Part shown: positions 1 to 8,028 of the stretch, piece by piece
Layout: every line of letters starts with the position of its first letter
How positions within the stretch are numbered: position 1 is the stretch's first letter
Assembly: GCA_947631765.1 (NCBI GenBank)
Contig: CANRMP010000010.1
Coordinates: 1-64,000, forward strand
Source of the DNA: an uncultured Clostridia bacterium
GTDB taxonomy: Bacteria; Bacillota; Clostridia; Oscillospirales; CAG-272
Direction of reading: 5' to 3'
Length of the DNA stretch: 64,000 nt
The notes under the pieces: generated by a model
The model's input: only the letters and a program-made list of their open reading frames with translations
Databases searched by the model: none
What the model was told of the DNA's origin: nothing
Translations under genes and position numbers: made by a program

Positions 1-4
1 TTCT

Positions 5-24
5 CATTCAATCAAATCACCTCC
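5..24 (-). promoter_or_regulatory. Ribosome binding site and start codon of a gene running off the left edge
   Basis: On the minus strand a GGAGGTGA stretch (17-24) is followed after 9 nt by ATG (5-7), so a gene begins here and continues outside the window. Only its first two codons are visible and nothing can be said about the product. Confidence 0.55.
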
Positions 25-36
25 AGAAATGAATTT

Positions 37-72
37 AGCCGAGGGGCTTTCACAAGGGAAAACCTCTCGGCT
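37..72 (-). terminator. Hairpin between the edge gene and the 255-aa gene
   Basis: A 10-bp inverted repeat (37-46 with 63-72, one mismatch) lies just after the stop of the 92-859 gene. The minus-strand tail is only weakly T-rich, so it is a possible but not convincing terminator. Confidence 0.4.
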
Positions 73-91
73 ATGTATAATTTTCTTAATA

Positions 92-859
92 TCAGTAGGG
101 ATTACACATCTTATTTATAAACAATCCCATAAATGAAGTTAAGCTGAATTTATGCTTGTCAGTTTCTTTTTCATATATGTAACACGACTGAGCTTTTTCA
201 CCAACAAAACGAAGGTACGGTGTTATTTGATTTATGATATTTTGAATTTCTGGCTCTATTCCTTTTAAAAGTTCTTTGTGCATTAAAGAAAACATCTTCT
301 CAAATTCTTTCATCAGCTCATATAAATCAATTTTTTTACCATCGTCATGCATTTGTTGCAATTCTGGGATAAAGACTTTTTGTAATCTACCTGCATTTTC
401 CAACAACTTAGATGGTTCAATATATATAAACATTTCACCCTCATCAAATTTAAGTTGTACTTGGGTTACCGCCATCTCGCAATGCGTCATATATATTCTT
501 AGGTTATACATCAGGCGATATTCAAAATACTTATCATAGTATTTCTTTTTAATAGGAGCAAATATTGCTTTATAATTGCTTTCATAATATTCAATCCAAG
601 CATAAAATGCACCCAAAACATTATATGTATAACGGTTAATCGTTGCGAAGGTGTGTTTATCTCTTATATTGATGGTAGGTAAAAACCGAAGCAATTCACG
701 AATATTATCTCTAACTACAATATAATAATCCTTACTTAACATTGAAGTTTGCAGCTTATGTATATTATTCATTATTTCTATGTATTCTTCTTCAGATAAA
801 GTTTCCACGATAGTATCAATAGTCTCATCTTGATTTACCGCAATGATTTTATATTCCAT
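92..859 (-). CDS. Uncharacterised 255-aa protein, AT-rich cargo gene
   Basis: I do not recognise this protein. It is soluble by appearance, rich in Tyr, Ile, Lys and Glu, with long predicted helices and no signal peptide, membrane segment or obvious catalytic motif. The start is supported by an AAGGAAG ribosome site 8 nt upstream. Its base composition is clearly more AT-rich than the GC-rich mobile-element genes next to it (969-7146), which suggests a separately acquired cargo gene in the conjugative element. Such positions often carry defence or fitness genes, but nothing in the sequence shows that here. Confidence 0.7.
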   Translation of the reverse strand: MEYKIIAVNQDETIDTIVETLSEEEYIEIMNNIHKLQTSMLSKDYYIVVRDNIRELLRFLPTINIRDKHTFATINRYTYNVLGAFYAWIEYYESNYKAIFAPIKKKYYDKYFEYRLMYNLRIYMTHCEMAVTQVQLKFDEGEMFIYIEPSKLLENAGRLQKVFIPELQQMHDDGKKIDLYELMKEFEKMFSLMHKELLKGIEPEIQNIINQITPYLRFVGEKAQSCYIYEKETDKHKFSLTSFMGLFINKMCNPY

Positions 860-930
860 ACGATTTGCTTCCTTTTTTTATTTTTTTGATTATACCACAA
901 AGGTATGAAATTTTCTACTCCCCGCTATGT

Positions 931-961
931 AAAAGCGGCGTCAGCTTTATGCCAACGCCGC
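931..961 (-). terminator. Intrinsic terminator after the 109-aa gene
   Basis: A 7-bp perfect stem (935-941 with 955-961, GCGGCGT/ACGCCGC) followed on the minus strand by TTTT ends the element operon that runs from about 10.8 kb to 969. Confidence 0.55.
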
Positions 962-968
962 CGTTTCG

Positions 969-1298
969 TTATAAAATTCCCGCCTTTTTGAGATAGCCCA
1001 CGCTGTCGTAGCAACCTCGGAAGTAAATCGCTTCCTGCTGCATATCGTTCAGTCTGCCACGAAGCTCCACGGCCTCAATCAAAGCCCCGCATTCCTGCTC
1101 GTTCAGCGCACACGCACTTTCCGTATCCAGTACCGCCATAACTTTGGGATGGGAACGGTAGATTTCCTCGATCCGTTCCTCCGTGGCCTTGTATTCGGGA
1201 TTTTCCTTGCCCAATTTTGCTATGACGGAGCTTAGATATTCTTCAAAAATGCTGCTGTGAACATCGACAAAGGTTTCAAATCTGAAATTTTCAAGCAT
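969..1298 (-). CDS. Small conjugative-element protein, unknown function
   Basis: A 109-residue acidic, helical protein with no signal peptide or membrane segment. A strong GGAGGT site lies 10 nt before the ATG. It sits 79 nt after the stop of the giant methylase/helicase gene, where conjugative elements of gut Clostridia usually carry a short conserved reading frame; I recall similar proteins from that context but cannot name a function. It is the last gene before a terminator, so it probably shares the long element transcript. Confidence 0.7.
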   Translation of the reverse strand: MLENFRFETFVDVHSSIFEEYLSSVIAKLGKENPEYKATEERIEEIYRSHPKVMAVLDTESACALNEQECGALIEAVELRGRLNDMQQEAIYFRGCYDSVGYLKKAGIL

Positions 1299-1377
1299 AC
1301 TGTTTCACACCTCCGTAATCAACCTGTTGCTCCCATTATACAGAAGCGCCGCCCGCATTACAAATGTGCAAACGGCC

Positions 1378-4300
1378 TTACCGTTCCCAATTCGCACATT
1401 TTCTTTCGGGCGGCTCATCGCTTTGCTCCGGCTCTGCGTCCAGTACGGACGGGTCTTTCTCGTCAAGGTTCAGCTCAATATTGAGAGCGTTTAGCCTGTC
1501 GCTCTTTTCCCGCAGCTCATCTTCATAAGCAAAAGGCTTTTCCACCTCCACTTTGGCGTTGCCGAGCTGGGTGAGCAGCTCGGCTTTTGCCTTCTGCTCA
1601 ACCTGTAAATCTGCGGGGAGCTGCGCCAGTTTGTTCTCAATTCGGGTCAGATTGCCCAGAGCGTCAGAGCCTAACGACACACGGTGCTTGCAGCTTCCGC
1701 ACAGATCTAAACGGTATTCTTGATAGAACGCATCGTAGGAAACCTCCAATCTGAAACCTCGGTAGCTGCCGATGGCGGCGGGCTGCGGCGAGGCGTGTTC
1801 CTTGCAGAGTGCCAGAAGCATTTGTCCTGCGTCCGCTTTTTCGGTGTAGGTCATGCCGTTTAGGGTCATAGGGCAGAACTTTCCATCGCCCTGCGGCTTG
1901 TGCTGCTCCAACAGCGGAATATCCCGCTCAAGGGCGGCAATGCGTTCCTCACAGGCTTTTATCTCCTTCGGGTAGTATTTCAAAATTCTGTCCTCAAGGC
2001 TGTAATGCTCGGAAAGATAGCTCTGCTTCAGAACTTTGAGCTTGGAAACCTGTATATCCAAATCCATTTTCTCTTTGAAACGCACATCGCCCGTGGCAAG
2101 CATTTTGACCTCCGCAAAGGACAGCGCCACCTCGTCCACATCCTCGGCGGAACGCACAGGGCTTTTGCTCGACATGATCTGGCTGATAAATTTCTGCTTG
2201 GACTCCACCAACTGATACAGATATGCGTCAAAGGTCTGCTCGGTCACATAGCGGTAAACCTGCACCTCTGGGAACATATTGCCCTGCCGTTCCACACGCC
2301 CTTGCCGCTGTTCCAGATCGGAAGGCCGCCACGGGCAGTCGAGATTGTGAATGGCAATCAGTCTGTCCTGCACATTCGTACCTGCGCCCATCTTCTGGGT
2401 CGAGCCGAGCAGCACACGGACTTCGCCGCTCCGCACCTTTGCAAACAGCTCTTTCTTCTGGGCGTCGGTAGACGCTTCGTGAATATAGCGTATCTGCTCG
2501 GCGGGGATACCTCGCCCGATCAGCTTTTCCCGCATATCGTCGTAGACATTGAAAGTACCGTCGTTTTTCGGGGTGGAAAGGTCACAGAATACAAGCTGCG
2601 CCGCCTTTGTGTCGGCGTGTTCCTCCCAGATACGGTACACATTGTCCACGCAGGCATTGACTTTGCTGTTCGGGTCATCGGGCAGCATGGGGTCGATAAG
2701 CCGTTGGTCGAGGGCGAGCTTACGCCCGTCGGAGATTTCGTCGATCTCGGCTTCCGCCTCTGGGATTTCACCGTCAATGCGCTGCACAGCTTCATGGAGC
2801 AGCTCGGACAGCGGTATATCCTTATAGGCTTTGCAGGCGGAGTCGTATCCGAAACGGGTGCTTTCCATTTTCATTTCGCCCAAAACCATTTCGGGGTGGG
2901 ATACAAAATAGCTGTTCTGGGTGACGCCGTTCTCATCCGTGTCAAGGTGTACCCATTCCGGCTCAACCTCTGCAATGCGGTCACGCTTTTGCAGAATGAG
3001 AATGTCGCTTGTAACCTCCGTACCTGCATTGGCTCGGAAGGTGTTGTCGGGAAGCCGTATGGCGCCAAGCAGCTCGGCTCTCTGGGCGATATATTTCCGT
3101 ACTTCGGGGCTTGCCTTGTCCATCGTTCCCTTTGAAGTGATGAACAGCACCACGCCGCCCGCTCTGACCTTATCCAGAGCCTTCGCAAAGAAATAGTCGT
3201 GAATGAGAAACTTCTGAGCGTTGTAGCGGCTGTCGTCCACCTTAAACTCTCCGAAAGGAACATTGCCGATCACTACATCAAAGTGATTGTCGGGGAGCTT
3301 CGTTTTCTCAAAGCCCTCGACTGCGATATTGGCTTTTTGGTAGAGCTGTCTGGCAATCCTGCCCGATAACGGGTCGATCTCCACGCCGTGCAGTTTCGCT
3401 TTTTCCATGCTCTCTGGGAGCAGGCCAAAGAAATTTCCGACGCCGCAGCACGGCTCTAAAAGGTTGCCCTGTGAAAATCCCAGACGGTCAAGGACTTCAT
3501 ACATCGCCTTAATAACAACAGGCGGGGTATAAAAGGCGGTCAGCGTGGACTCCATCGCCGCACGGTATTCCTCATCGGACAGAACGCCTTTCAGCTCTCT
3601 GTACTCGTTAGCCCACTCTGCGTTGTTCTGGTCAAACGCCTGCGGCAGACCGCCCCAACCGACATAGCGGGCAAGGATTTCCTGTTCTTCGGGGGTCGCA
3701 AGGCGGTTTTCAATTTCAAGGTCGTGCAGAGTGTGGATCGCCGCCAGATTGCGGCGGAATTTCTCTTTTGCGCCGCCGACGCCCAAAGCATCGTCAGTAA
3801 TGCGGTAGTTGCGGCGTTCCTCCAGACGGGTGGGCGCTTTCTTGTCCTGTGTCTGCTCTGGCTCACCAAAACGGATTTTCTCAACCACGATGTCATAAGG
3901 AAGCCCGTTCTCCACAGCAGGGTATTCCGCCACAATTTCTGTTACTGGCTCTGCGATGGCTTCCGTCTTTTCTTCGGGCGGCTGCTCCGGCTGCGCCTGC
4001 TCCAAGAGCCTGCGGATATAGCCGATTTTCTCCACTCGGTTGATTGGGAAGCCCGTGGCGTTCTGGAAGGTGATGTCACGCAGAGATACATCGCCGCTGA
4101 TCTCACCAATACGCTCAATGACAAAGCGGCGGTTGTCTATGGTGACTTCCTTGCCGATAAGATCGGCGGTGGAAGATGGCTCGGAAGCCTGCTTTTGCGC
4201 TTCACGCTCTGCGTCCTTTGCCGCAAACAGCTTGATAATTTTCTCGGCGCTGTTCAGCGTGTCGGCGTATTCCTGTGCTTCTTCCTCGGTGGTAAGGGTC

Positions 4301-7146
4301 TGGTAGATACCGTCTACCTCGTAATACTGTCCGCTTTCTCCCTCTGGAACGGTGTTATCCCGTATAATAAACGGATCGTCAAACGCATCGGAAGTTTGCT
4401 CAACGGTATAATGCGGGGTTTCCTCCTGCGGAGCTTCCTCGGCTTTCCTGTACCAATCGCTCTCGGTGGCCATGATCTCGTCAAGGCGTTTTTCGTCCTC
4501 GGCGGTCAGCTCGGTGTGCTGCTCCAGAAACGGAATGAACACATCCCGCCCGAAACGCAGCGTTTCCATCTGCTCTCGGTAATAATCCTCGCCCTGCCGT
4601 TTCCATTCGGGGATAAAAGGGCAGTTGGGCGAAAGGCAGTAGTTATAGTAGTTCTTGATATGGGCAATCAAGTCGCCCTCACCGTCACCAATGTCAAACC
4701 GCCCTTCATAGCGGAAGTCCTCGCCGCCGATCACTGCGGTGACTGTAAAATCGGTCTTGTGATACCAACCGATCTGTTTGGCTTCCCGCTCACGGTGCTG
4801 TTTCTCGTCCAGTACGCCCAGAAGCCGATTGCCCAGAGCAAAGCTCAATTCCGTAAAACGGTCATTCAGCTCCCTGTCATAAAAGGCGGGGTGTTCGGAA
4901 AAGCCGATAGAGAGCGTCAGACTGTCGGGCTTTGTTTCGGCGGGTATTTCCTTGCTCTGGCGCTCGGTCACGACCACCTTCAAATGGTCGTTTGCGGGGT
5001 TTTCACGGAGCTTTTCTTCCAGTTCCTCACGGCTCATTTCCTTGCCGAAAAGGGGAAACTCCACATTCTGAAGCCAGACGCTTTCCTCGGTCAGCTCTGA
5101 AATTTCATACTGATCCGCACCGATATACACCGTGTCGCCCACATGGTAGAGGTAGCAAAGCGGGTGCAGTTCCATAAGCTCCTGCCCGAAACGCCACGCA
5201 TTGCTGCGGCTGAATACATCGCTCGTCTTACCCTGTACCAGAGCCAGAAAGTCTATGAGCTGCTGAACGGTGGCGGGGTCGGACAAATGCTGCTCCATCT
5301 GCTCGGCGGTCACATCGGCAAGGTCGGTGCGCTCCACCTCGGAGAGCAGACCCTTTTCATATCCGTCCAGATCACGGATAAAGTCGGAGAGCCGCAGGGC
5401 AAGGGTATCCCGCTTGTCGGCGGGCGGCAGGTCACGGTGGGCGCTTATAAAGTTCTGGCGCAGGATTTTCCTCTGGGTGTCCACCTCATACTGCGGGGCA
5501 GACACTTTTTCCAGATAATCGGGATAGTGTTCTCTTTCTTTCGGATTGAGATAGCGTCCCGCCTGGATTAACTCACGCAGGCGCTTTTCCACCTTAGACC
5601 AACTGAGCCGCAGATCGGGATTGGTATAAGAACCGTTCTTTTCAATGCCGATACCTTTGGCATCGTGCCATTCGCCACCCCTTATACCGTCTGGATAATC
5701 GTGCGTACCGCCGCCTATGCCGTACTCTTTTTTGAGAAACTCGATATTGCTTTTGCTGTCCTCGTTCTTTTGAAACTGGCGGTAAATGCGGTACTTCCCG
5801 TCCTCAATGCCGCTGCCCCTCTGCAGAACGGAGTCAATGTCCTCCTGAGAAACGGAAAAAGCAGAGGATTTTTCGTCCTCTGCTTGGGTGATCGTTTCTA
5901 TTTGTTCCTCTACGGTGGGAAGATTGGCCGTGACTTCTTCCTCGGTGGCAACGCTTAACGGTAGATCAGCTCGTCCAGTATCACTTCCTCCGCTTGACTG
6001 CGGATATTGTTCATCAGACCGACCCACTGCATCGGCGCTTTCTCTTTCAGTTCCTCCGTCACGCCCTGCTGCAAGGCGAGCTGCTTCGTCAGAAGCTCCA
6101 ACCTCTGGAGTGCCGTCTGCTCCACTTCGTGCAGATGTGCGTTCAGCTTGCCCGATGTCAACAGGTTGAGATAGGTCACTCTCTGGTGCTGTTCCAGATA
6201 GTCCCTGTGCATCATAGCGTATCTGCCAAGCGGAATTTCTGGCTCGGTCGGTAATGTTAGGTCGGGAATAAGATAATCCCCCTGTTTGCTGTAAGTGATT
6301 TCGCTCATTGTGTTCGCTCCTTTCGGGTTGTTCTCTGCCTACATCATATCGGTTTTGGGCGGCGGGCGCAAAGGTACGGTTTGGCGTTCTCTCTGCGATT
6401 TGCACATTTCGGATGGTCTGGGAGATTTCCCGCAGCGCCATTTCCGCAATATCGCTTGTGGCAATACCGATGGCGTTAAGGGTGGCAGGCGTATTGAAAT
6501 TGATGATGTCCGCAAAATCCTCATGCTCGAACAACTCGCCCGTATCCAAACCGCAGCGGGTGAGCAGCATAAATGCCACGCTGTTCGTGGCAAGCCGCCG
6601 ATACATGACCTCGATATTCAGCTCGTCCAGTTCCTCCAAAAAGCTGTCTTGGGTGCAGCTCTTTAGTTGGGAGAGATAGTCCGGCAGATTGTCCTCTACG
6701 GCGTTTTTCGCCGTTTCCATCAGTACGGAAGCCAGATCGCCGCCCTCAACCTCGCCAAACCTGTCGGAGAGCCGTTCGCAGACCTGCTGCTCGTACCGTT
6801 TATTCATCTGCCATATCGGAACGGGGCGGCTGCCATAATAGCCCTCATGGGTGTCGGAAATATCAAAATAGTATTTTAGGGTGTTCCTGCGCCCTTTGGG
6901 GTCAAACACGGCAATCCCTTTGCTGTTCTTATTGACCCACCGCCGAAACATCTTATTCCACACTTCAAGCTCGGCAACGGCAACCGCATCGGGTCTTTGA
7001 GCGTAAATCAAAACCTGCTGATCGAAGCGGCATTTGTAGTTGCGGCAGGCAGAGGACAGGAAATTCTGCCATGCCTGCGGATTTTGGCTGACCGTCTTTG
7101 CCGTGCGCTGATATAGTTCGGTAATAAACTGATACTTCGCAGCCAT
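1378..7146 (-). CDS. Giant ICE DNA methylase/helicase protein lacking the ATP-binding helicase lobe
   Basis: This 1922-residue protein belongs to the large polyvalent methylase-helicase proteins of Firmicutes conjugative elements. The N-terminus (about 1-270) is the usual conserved region, followed by a hydrophilic low-complexity linker (about 280-400). An N6-adenine methyltransferase core has the SAM motif EPCCGVGNF near residue 1231 and the catalytic-type NVPFG near 1294. The C-terminal SF2 helicase lobe has GAGTNVQDR and QRQGRVERQGN (about 1590-1620). No Walker A (GxGKT) or DEAD-like motif is present: the chain passes directly from the methylase end to the second helicase lobe near residue 1469, so the helicase is probably inactive. 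The AAGGAGG site before the ATG is excellent. A tnpV-like gene is nested in the linker in another frame. I infer an internal in-frame deletion, in nature or in assembly. Confidence 0.88.
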   Translation of the reverse strand: MAAKYQFITELYQRTAKTVSQNPQAWQNFLSSACRNYKCRFDQQVLIYAQRPDAVAVAELEVWNKMFRRWVNKNSKGIAVFDPKGRRNTLKYYFDISDTHEGYYGSRPVPIWQMNKRYEQQVCERLSDRFGEVEGGDLASVLMETAKNAVEDNLPDYLSQLKSCTQDSFLEELDELNIEVMYRRLATNSVAFMLLTRCGLDTGELFEHEDFADIINFNTPATLNAIGIATSDIAEMALREISQTIRNVQIAERTPNRTFAPAAQNRYDVGREQPERSEHNERNHLQQTGGLSYSRPNITDRARNSAWQIRYDAQGLSGTAPESDLSQPVDIGQAERTSARSGADGTPEVGASDEAARLAAGRDGGTERESADAVGRSDEQYPQSSGGSDTGRADLPLSVATEEEVTANLPTVEEQIETITQAEDEKSSAFSVSQEDIDSVLQRGSGIEDGKYRIYRQFQKNEDSKSNIEFLKKEYGIGGGTHDYPDGIRGGEWHDAKGIGIEKNGSYTNPDLRLSWSKVEKRLRELIQAGRYLNPKEREHYPDYLEKVSAPQYEVDTQRKILRQNFISAHRDLPPADKRDTLALRLSDFIRDLDGYEKGLLSEVERTDLADVTAEQMEQHLSDPATVQQLIDFLALVQGKTSDVFSRSNAWRFGQELMELHPLCYLYHVGDTVYIGADQYEISELTEESVWLQNVEFPLFGKEMSREELEEKLRENPANDHLKVVVTERQSKEIPAETKPDSLTLSIGFSEHPAFYDRELNDRFTELSFALGNRLLGVLDEKQHREREAKQIGWYHKTDFTVTAVIGGEDFRYEGRFDIGDGEGDLIAHIKNYYNYCLSPNCPFIPEWKRQGEDYYREQMETLRFGRDVFIPFLEQHTELTAEDEKRLDEIMATESDWYRKAEEAPQEETPHYTVEQTSDAFDDPFIIRDNTVPEGESGQYYEVDGIYQTLTTEEEAQEYADTLNSAEKIIKLFAAKDAEREAQKQASEPSSTADLIGKEVTIDNRRFVIERIGEISGDVSLRDITFQNATGFPINRVEKIGYIRRLLEQAQPEQPPEEKTEAIAEPVTEIVAEYPAVENGLPYDIVVEKIRFGEPEQTQDKKAPTRLEERRNYRITDDALGVGGAKEKFRRNLAAIHTLHDLEIENRLATPEEQEILARYVGWGGLPQAFDQNNAEWANEYRELKGVLSDEEYRAAMESTLTAFYTPPVVIKAMYEVLDRLGFSQGNLLEPCCGVGNFFGLLPESMEKAKLHGVEIDPLSGRIARQLYQKANIAVEGFEKTKLPDNHFDVVIGNVPFGEFKVDDSRYNAQKFLIHDYFFAKALDKVRAGGVVLFITSKGTMDKASPEVRKYIAQRAELLGAIRLPDNTFRANAGTEVTSDILILQKRDRIAEVEPEWVHLDTDENGVTQNSYFVSHPEMVLGEMKMESTRFGYDSACKAYKDIPLSELLHEAVQRIDGEIPEAEAEIDEISDGRKLALDQRLIDPMLPDDPNSKVNACVDNVYRIWEEHADTKAAQLVFCDLSTPKNDGTFNVYDDMREKLIGRGIPAEQIRYIHEASTDAQKKELFAKVRSGEVRVLLGSTQKMGAGTNVQDRLIAIHNLDCPWRPSDLEQRQGRVERQGNMFPEVQVYRYVTEQTFDAYLYQLVESKQKFISQIMSSKSPVRSAEDVDEVALSFAEVKMLATGDVRFKEKMDLDIQVSKLKVLKQSYLSEHYSLEDRILKYYPKEIKACEERIAALERDIPLLEQHKPQGDGKFCPMTLNGMTYTEKADAGQMLLALCKEHASPQPAAIGSYRGFRLEVSYDAFYQEYRLDLCGSCKHRVSLGSDALGNLTRIENKLAQLPADLQVEQKAKAELLTQLGNAKVEVEKPFAYEDELREKSDRLNALNIELNLDEKDPSVLDAEPEQSDEPPERKCANWER
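5955..6308 (-). CDS. tnpV: TnpV-like transposon protein nested out of frame inside the giant gene
   Basis: A 117-residue protein that I recognise as TnpV-like (transposon-encoded protein of the Tn4451 type and gut ICEs) from its start MSEITYSKQGDYLIPDLTLP and the later WVGLMNNIRSQAEEVILDEL. It lies wholly within the methylase/helicase gene, same strand, different frame, over that protein's low-complexity linker (residues about 280-397). An AAAGGAG site (6317-6323) stands 8 nt before its ATG, which is strong evidence that it is translated. Its function is not established; it is basic-acidic mixed and helical. The alternative is that only one frame is used, but both are fully open and both resemble known proteins. 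Confidence 0.75.
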   Translation of the reverse strand: MSEITYSKQGDYLIPDLTLPTEPEIPLGRYAMMHRDYLEQHQRVTYLNLLTSGKLNAHLHEVEQTALQRLELLTKQLALQQGVTEELKEKAPMQWVGLMNNIRSQAEEVILDELIYR

Positions 7147-7201
7147 TTGTCTTGCACCTCCTTATACTAATTCTTGATAAAAAACTTGAAAAGTTTTTTA
7201 T

Positions 7202-7244
7202 TTGGCGGGCGCAAAAGCGTCCGCCAACCCGCATAAAATGCGGG
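7202..7244. repeat. Two tandem perfect or near-perfect hairpins
   Basis: The first hairpin pairs 7202-7212 with 7217-7227 (11 bp, one G-T, loop AAAA). The second pairs 7228-7233 with 7239-7244 (6 bp, loop TAAAA). They abut each other and stand between the giant gene and the cloverleaf at 7259-7354. Neither has a T-tract, so they are not ordinary terminators. Confidence 0.8.
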
Positions 7245-7258
7245 CAAGAATGCCGTAC

Positions 7259-7354
7259 AATACTGATTTTGGCAAAGCCAACGGCTTTGCCAGATGCAGC
7301 TTTGCTGCATATTCAAACATGAAATATTTCATGTTTGAATTAAAAATCAGTATT
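7259..7354. repeat. Cloverleaf: three perfect hairpins inside a 12-bp outer stem
   Basis: The outer stem is perfect (7259-7270 with 7343-7354). Inside are GGCAAAGCC-AAC-GGCTTTGCC (7271-7291, flanked by one more T-A pair), ATGCAGC-TTT-GCTGCAT (7294-7310) and a perfect 30-bp palindrome centred at 7325/7326 (7311-7340). Only a few bases of the 96 are unpaired. It overlaps the stop codon of the 152-aa gene and forms the leader side of the giant methylase/helicase gene. It could act as DNA (cruciform, binding or recombination site) or RNA (processing or stability element). Confidence 0.85.
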
Positions 7355-7811
7355 ATCGTTCTAAATCTCGGTTTTGGTGTTTCCTGTCGTATTCCTCGCA
7401 CCGCTCGGCAATCTCGGAATACATCTTCAAGCGCATTTCCCGCTCAAACTGGCGGTATTCCTTTGCCTTTTCGGTGGGCTTGTACCATACGCTGTCTTGG
7501 TCGGCCTTGTCCATGCTTTCGTAACGCTCGTTGATCTGCTCGGTATAGCGATCGTAAATGGCACGGCCTTTCGGGGAATTGACAGCGTAGCGGTAGCGGT
7601 CAAGGCTTTTGTGAGAGCCACGGAGCTGTGCATACTCATAGAGCATACACATGATCTCACGGTCAAGCCCTTTCTGCCCCTCGGCGGCGTAGATGTCCGA
7701 AAGACTGCCGCACCGCCATGAATGGAACGGGCTGTCATCGTTGGAGCTGTGGGTGGACAGATACACACCGTCCTTTTTGACCGTAATGCGGTTGATAAGC
7801 TCGGTACTCAT
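7353..7811 (-). CDS. ICE accessory protein, 152 aa, unknown function
   Basis: A hydrophilic, charged protein with many Arg, Glu and Tyr residues and a helical C-terminal half; no signal, membrane or catalytic motif is seen. Its ATG overlaps the stop of the upstream 68-aa gene by 4 nt (ATGA), which indicates translational coupling in the element operon. The stop codon falls inside the outer stem of the cloverleaf at 7259-7354. I recognise the type as a conserved ICE accessory gene but not a function. Confidence 0.7.
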   Translation of the reverse strand: MSTELINRITVKKDGVYLSTHSSNDDSPFHSWRCGSLSDIYAAEGQKGLDREIMCMLYEYAQLRGSHKSLDRYRYAVNSPKGRAIYDRYTEQINERYESMDKADQDSVWYKPTEKAKEYRQFEREMRLKMYSEIAERCEEYDRKHQNRDLER

Positions 7812-8014
7812 TCCGCACCACCGCCGAGAAAAGATATGACCCTGTTCGCCTTAATGCTCTTTTGCAGGTCGTTGATCAGAGAAATATCCGCCACGGTGAC
7901 GCCCTGCATGGCAAGAATATCGTCCATCGTCATGGCGGCAATCGCCTTTTCATCGGTAAATCCTGCTTCCAAGACCTTATTCAAGACCTTGACCGCTTTC
8001 TGGTTGACTGCCAT
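7808..8014 (-). CDS. Small helical ICE protein, 68 aa
   Basis: A 68-residue protein of short helices with a repeated pattern of hydrophobic residues (for instance KAVKVLNKVLEAGF), like a small helical adaptor or DNA-associated domain. An AAGGAGG site precedes the ATG. It is coupled to the following gene by a 4-nt overlap and follows the 316-aa gene by 14 nt. Function unknown; its constant company with ICE accessory genes is the only guide. Confidence 0.65.
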   Translation of the reverse strand: MAVNQKAVKVLNKVLEAGFTDEKAIAAMTMDDILAMQGVTVADISLINDLQKSIKANRVISFLGGGAE

Positions 8015-8028
8015 AATCTCAATCCTCC

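Noticed and set aside
3724..5100. 458-codon open frame on the plus strand
   Set aside because: It is antisense to the methylase/helicase gene, has no ribosome site, and its translation is hydrophobic and unlike any family; a shadow of GC-rich coding sequence.
7259..7354. tRNA or tRNA-like gene because of the cloverleaf
   Set aside because: Stem lengths (12, 9-10, 7, 15 bp) and loops of 0-3 nt do not fit tRNA arms, and there is no anticodon loop or CCA end.
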